This document shows, piece after piece, positions 4,721 to 7,227 of a stretch of 7,227 nucleotides of DNA. A program made the position numbers and the translations under genes. The stretch spans positions 1 to 7,227 of the forward strand of contig CALKWP010000033.1 in the NCBI GenBank assembly GCA_938004075.1. Direction: 5' to 3'. The first letter of the stretch is position 1. Each line of letters opens with the position of its first letter. The stretch is from an uncultured Methanomassiliicoccales archaeon. Its GTDB lineage: Archaea > Thermoplasmatota > Thermoplasmata > SG8-5. The notes below the pieces were generated by a model. It saw only the letters and a list, made by a program, of their open reading frames with translations, was not told the origin of the DNA and ran no database searches.

Positions 4721-5956
4721 TTACGCTCCGATCTTGGCGGCTTTCAACTCCTCTATCAGTGCGGGTATGACCTCGAAAAGGTCTCCCACCAGGCCGATGT
4801 CAGCAACAGTGAATATCTGGGCGTTGGGGTCCTTGTTTATTGCGACTATGCAACCGGAGTTCTGCATTCCGGCGCGGTGCTGTATCGAGCCGGAGATTCC
4901 GCAGGCGATGTACAGGTTCGGGCGTACGGATTTTCCGGTCTGGCCGACCTGATGGTCCTTGGAGATCCAGCCCTTCTCGACCGCTACTCTGGAGCCGCCG
5001 ACTTCCGCATTCAGCGCGTCAGCCAGTTTCTGTATGACCTTGAAACCCTCTGCGCTGCCGACGCCCCTTCCGCCGGATACGATGATTTTCGCATCCTCGA
5101 GGTTCGCCACCTGCTTGCGCTCCTTGATTATTTCGATAATCCTGGTCATCACATCCGCATTGGAAAGCTCGACCTTGAATTTCACGACTTCGCCCTTGCG
5201 CTTTGCGTCCGGCTCAAGCAATTTCATTATCCCCGGCCTCACGGTTGACATCTGCGGCCTGTTATCCGGGCACATGATGGTTGCCATGATGTTCCCGCCG
5301 AATGCCGGCCTTGTCTGGAGCAGCATCTTTGTCTCGGCTTCTATGGAGAGTTCCGTGCAATCTGCCGTAAGACCGGTGTCCAGGCGCTTAGCGATCCTGG
5401 GCGCCAGGTCCCTTCCGATGTGAGTGGCGCCGTAGAGCACGATCTCCGGTTTCTCGGCGTTGATGAGGTCGCACATGGCTTTCGCATAGCAGCTGGTGTT
5501 GTATTTCTCAAGATGGGCATCGTCTATGAGGTATACCTTATCCGCGCCACCGGCAATGAGCGCCTTGGCCAGTCCTTCAACTTTGTGGCCGAGCAATGCG
5601 GCAAACAGCGGCACGCCCAGGTCATCCGCAAGCCCGCGGCCCCGGCCCAGCAATTCGAGGGAGACCTTCTTCAGCTCTCCGCCCCTCTGCTCGGCAAAAA
5701 CCAAGACGCCATGGTAGTCGCAAACGGATGGCTTCGCCTCGCAGACCATCACCTTTGTCTTCGGCGCCAGCGGCTCGGGTGTACCTTCCACTGTTATCGC
5801 AGCGACCGGGCAGGCTTCGGATGCTTCCTTCACGCCCGGCGCGTTTGGGTTCTTCACAATGGCCTTCATCTCCTCGTTGAGCTCGTATCCGGCCGGGCAT
5901 TGTTTCACACAGATTCCGCAGCCGATGCAATCGTCTTTGTTTATTGTAACTTTCAT
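4721..5956 (-). CDS. etfA: Electron transfer flavoprotein alpha subunit with N-terminal [4Fe-4S] ferredoxin domain
   Basis: EtfA binds FAD and with EtfB passes electrons to or from an acyl-CoA dehydrogenase. Residues 1-60 are a fused ferredoxin domain: Cys 10, 13, 16 in CIGCGIC and Cys 49 in ACP match a single-[4Fe-4S] ferredoxin such as that of Thermotoga. Cys 20 is also present, but the residue expected to partner it is Gly. The EtfA N-terminal domain follows (YHGVLVFAEQRGGELKKVSLELLGRGR, GATHIGRDLAPRIAKRLDTGLTADCTEL), then the C-terminal FAD domain with SGGRGVGSAEGF, VGQTGKSVRP and the family signature LYIACGISGSIQH at about 348-360. This is the clostridial CarE/LctC/Bcd-associated style. 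I chose ATG 5956 from the ferredoxin-domain alignment; ATG 5959 and GTG 5968 are in-frame alternatives. It overlaps or abuts etfB. Length is 411 residues. Confidence 0.93.
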   Translation of the reverse strand: MKVTINKDDCIGCGICVKQCPAGYELNEEMKAIVKNPNAPGVKEASEACPVAAITVEGTPEPLAPKTKVMVCEAKPSVCDYHGVLVFAEQRGGELKKVSLELLGRGRGLADDLGVPLFAALLGHKVEGLAKALIAGGADKVYLIDDAHLEKYNTSCYAKAMCDLINAEKPEIVLYGATHIGRDLAPRIAKRLDTGLTADCTELSIEAETKMLLQTRPAFGGNIMATIMCPDNRPQMSTVRPGIMKLLEPDAKRKGEVVKFKVELSNADVMTRIIEIIKERKQVANLEDAKIIVSGGRGVGSAEGFKVIQKLADALNAEVGGSRVAVEKGWISKDHQVGQTGKSVRPNLYIACGISGSIQHRAGMQNSGCIVAINKDPNAQIFTVADIGLVGDLFEVIPALIEELKAAKIGA

Positions 5957-5962
5957 CATCTT

Positions 5963-5971
5963 AATCACCTC
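5963..5971 (-). promoter_or_regulatory. etfA ribosome binding site overlapping the etfB stop
   Basis: The minus strand reads GAGGTGATT, matching the archaeal anti-Shine-Dalgarno (AUCACCUC) almost fully. The etfB TGA stop (5965-5967) lies inside it. It is followed by AAG and two tandem ATG codons (5959 and 5956), both at usable spacing. This argues against the GTG at 5968, which lies within the site itself. It implies translational coupling of the two ETF subunits. Confidence 0.7.
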
Positions 5972-6750
5972 AGAACATTCTTGTCTTTCAGCTTCTGGAC
6001 GAGCTGTTTGCTCATGTCCTTGGCGTTGCCTTTCAGGACCTCGCCCTTGCCCTTCGGCTCAGGCGCGAAAGACCTCTTCACATTGGTCGGGGAGCCCTCA
6101 AGCCCGATGCAAGTCCCATCGGCGCACAGGTCCTTTGCGTTCCACACGGTAACTTTCTTCTCGCGGTACGCCTCAACAATGCCGCGGACGCTCGGATACC
6201 TCGGCTTGTTGATGTCAGCGATGACAGTGAGCAATGCTGGCAGGTCTGCTTCCAATCTCTCGTAACCGTCCTCGAGAGCGCGCTCGCAGACTACTTTCCC
6301 ATCACCCATCTCGACTTTCCGGACGTAGGTTATCTGAGGTATCTTGAGATGCTCCGCCATCTGCGGTCCGATCTGCGCAGTGTCGCCGTCAATGGCTTCC
6401 CTGCCGCAGATTATCAGGTCATAGCCAATCTTCTTTGCGGCCTCTCCCAGAGTATAGGAAGTGGCCCAGGTGTCAGCGCCGGCGAATGCCCGGTCGCAAA
6501 GAAGGACCATGTCATCGGCGCCCATAGCCGAGCACTCCCTGAGAGCGTCCTCGGCCTGCGGCGGGCCCATTGAAAGGACTGTGACCTTCCCTCCGAACTT
6601 CCCCTTCAGGCGAAGAGCCTCCTCCAACGCATGCTTGTCATCGGGGTTCACTATGCTTGGCACGCCTTCCCTTATCAGGGTTCCGGTCTTCGGGTCTATC
6701 TTGACGTCGGTCGTATCTGGCACCTGTTTCACGCAAACGATTATGTTCAT
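5965..6750 (-). CDS. etfB: Electron transfer flavoprotein beta subunit, clostridial (bifurcating-like) type
   Basis: EtfB is the partner of EtfA. In the bifurcating group it binds a second FAD near the NADH site in place of the AMP of ordinary ETFs. The 261 residues match the family length. Key blocks are VCVKQVPDTTDVKIDPKTG (5-23), GVPSIVNPDDKHALEEALRLK (29-49), SMGPPQAEDALRE (60-72), DRAFAGADTWATSYTL (86-101), CGREAIDGDTAQIGPQMAEHL (115-135) and the beta-subunit signature area YERLEADLPALLTV (163-176) before NKPRYPSVRGIVEA. These read like Clostridium/Acidaminococcus Bcd-associated EtfB, which suggests bifurcation but does not prove it. ATG 6750 has GGAGGAG 5 nt upstream. The acyl-CoA dehydrogenase lies 29 nt upstream, and the stop codon is inside the etfA ribosome binding site. 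Confidence 0.95.
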   Translation of the reverse strand: MNIIVCVKQVPDTTDVKIDPKTGTLIREGVPSIVNPDDKHALEEALRLKGKFGGKVTVLSMGPPQAEDALRECSAMGADDMVLLCDRAFAGADTWATSYTLGEAAKKIGYDLIICGREAIDGDTAQIGPQMAEHLKIPQITYVRKVEMGDGKVVCERALEDGYERLEADLPALLTVIADINKPRYPSVRGIVEAYREKKVTVWNAKDLCADGTCIGLEGSPTNVKRSFAPEPKGKGEVLKGNAKDMSKQLVQKLKDKNVLR

Positions 6751-6755
6751 TTTTT

Positions 6756-6762
6756 CTCCTCC
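6756..6762 (-). promoter_or_regulatory. Ribosome binding site of etfB
   Basis: GGAGGAG on the minus strand, followed by five A bases and ATG 6750, is a strong Shine-Dalgarno at ideal spacing. The A/T-rich stretch just before it (about 6763-6779) is too close to the start codon to act as a TATA box for etfB, so cotranscription with the acyl-CoA dehydrogenase gene is expected. Confidence 0.75.
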
Positions 6763-6779
6763 ATAATATATAATTTTAA

Positions 6780-7226
6780 TTATTTAAGTAGGTCACCCGC
6801 GATGACCATCTTCTGGACTTCGGTCGTGCCCTCGTATATCTCGGTTATTTTCGCGTCGCGGTAGAATCTCTCCACCGGGTATTCCTTGGTGAAGCCGTAT
6901 CCGCCATGCACCTGGATGGCGTTCCTAGTGGCTTTCATGGCTACATCGGATGCCATGAACTTTGCCATCGCCGCGGAAACGGTGTAGGGGCGGCCCTTCC
7001 ACTTGTCGAATGCGGCTTTGTAGACCAGCAGCCTCGCGGCGTCAATCTCCGTTGCCATGTCCGCAATGAACCATTGGATCGCCTGGAAGCTGGATATCGG
7101 CTTGCCGAACTGCTCCCTCTGCTTGGCGTATTTCACGCTCTCATCGTAAGCGGCTTGGGCGATACCAAGGGCCTGGGCGGCGATGCCTATGCGGCCGCCG
7201 TCAAGTGTCGCCATGGCTATCTTGAA
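6780..7226 (-). CDS. Acyl-CoA dehydrogenase, C-terminal part (5' end outside window)
   Basis: This flavoenzyme oxidises an acyl-CoA to the 2,3-enoyl-CoA, or reduces it when paired with a bifurcating ETF, and exchanges electrons with the EtfAB encoded next door. About 148 of some 380 codons are visible, starting FKIAMATLDGGRIGIAAQALG, a typical mid-protein block, so the Met at 7212-7214 is internal and not the start. The C-terminal four-helix domain carries QREQFGKPISSFQAIQ, QVHGGYGFTKEYPVERFYRDAK and IYEGTTEVQ. The Glu of YEGT (codon 6831-6833) matches the catalytic base of short- and medium-chain enzymes; isovaleryl- and long-chain types carry it elsewhere. The chain-length preference and true start lie outside the window. 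It is the first visible gene of the etf cassette. Confidence 0.94.
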   Translation of the reverse strand, partial: FKIAMATLDGGRIGIAAQALGIAQAAYDESVKYAKQREQFGKPISSFQAIQWFIADMATEIDAARLLVYKAAFDKWKGRPYTVSAAMAKFMASDVAMKATRNAIQVHGGYGFTKEYPVERFYRDAKITEIYEGTTEVQKMVIAGDLLK

Positions 7227-7227
7227 G

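Noticed and set aside
4723..4737. Short resemblance to the Illumina adapter end (GCTCCGATCT)
   Set aside because: Only a few bases match and the TT of GCTCTTCCGATCT is missing. The sequence encodes the normal etfA C-terminus in frame, so it is genomic.
4712..6265. Long plus-strand open frames opposite etfA and etfB (for example 4712-5248 and 5420-6265)
   Set aside because: They lie antisense to strongly recognisable ETF genes, have no family features of their own, and reflect codon bias of the real genes.
6763..6779. A/T-rich TATATATTA-like stretch between the acyl-CoA dehydrogenase gene and etfB
   Set aside because: A TATA box here would place the transcription start inside the etfB coding sequence. 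It is better seen as an AT-rich spacer in an operon.

Overview
The window reads as the end of a metagenomic or draft-genome contig from an archaeon, most likely a euryarchaeal/Thermoplasmatota-type lineage. The grounds are a PurP-family purine enzyme (an archaeal family), a stand-alone RAD55/KaiC-like ATPase, TATA-box promoters, near-leaderless genes, and Shine-Dalgarno sites of the GAGGTGAT type. The lineage is inferred from gene content only. Bases 1-46 are not biological: they match the Illumina P5/TruSeq read-1 adapter and cut off the first gene.

Layout. Minus-strand thiL (thiamine-monophosphate kinase) is truncated by the adapter. It is divergent from a plus-strand pair, a GyrI-like ligand-binding protein (402-872) and a RAD55/KaiC-like ATPase (939-1631). 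Next comes a gene-free, hairpin-rich convergent region of 314 bases (1632-1945). The rest is minus strand, in transcription order: an acyl-CoA dehydrogenase (C-terminal part only, running off the right edge), etfB, etfA with a fused N-terminal ferredoxin domain, an M20 metallopeptidase, then purP-like and a NUDIX hydrolase. The purP-like and NUDIX genes each have a possible promoter of their own.

How the genes work together. The acyl-CoA dehydrogenase, EtfB and EtfA form a tight cassette: 29 nt between the first two, then an overlap in which the etfB stop codon lies inside the etfA ribosome binding site. EtfA and EtfB resemble the clostridial (Bcd/Lct/Car-type) electron-transfer flavoproteins, several of which bifurcate electrons. 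The fused ferredoxin domain is of the single-[4Fe-4S] type, so the cassette could connect acyl-CoA/enoyl-CoA chemistry to NAD and ferredoxin pools. The M20 peptidase follows etfA by 7 nt and is probably cotranscribed, although its role there is unclear. The purP-like gene belongs to folate-independent purine synthesis but lacks the glycine-rich loop I would expect in its ATP-grasp domain. The NUDIX protein resembles NudB.

I see no defence system, mobile element, CRISPR array, tRNA or rRNA. The points most worth a second look are the ferredoxin-fused ETF cassette, the altered ATP-binding loops in the PurP-like and RAD55-like proteins, two dyads placed like operators, the unexplained structured convergent region, and the adapter contamination.
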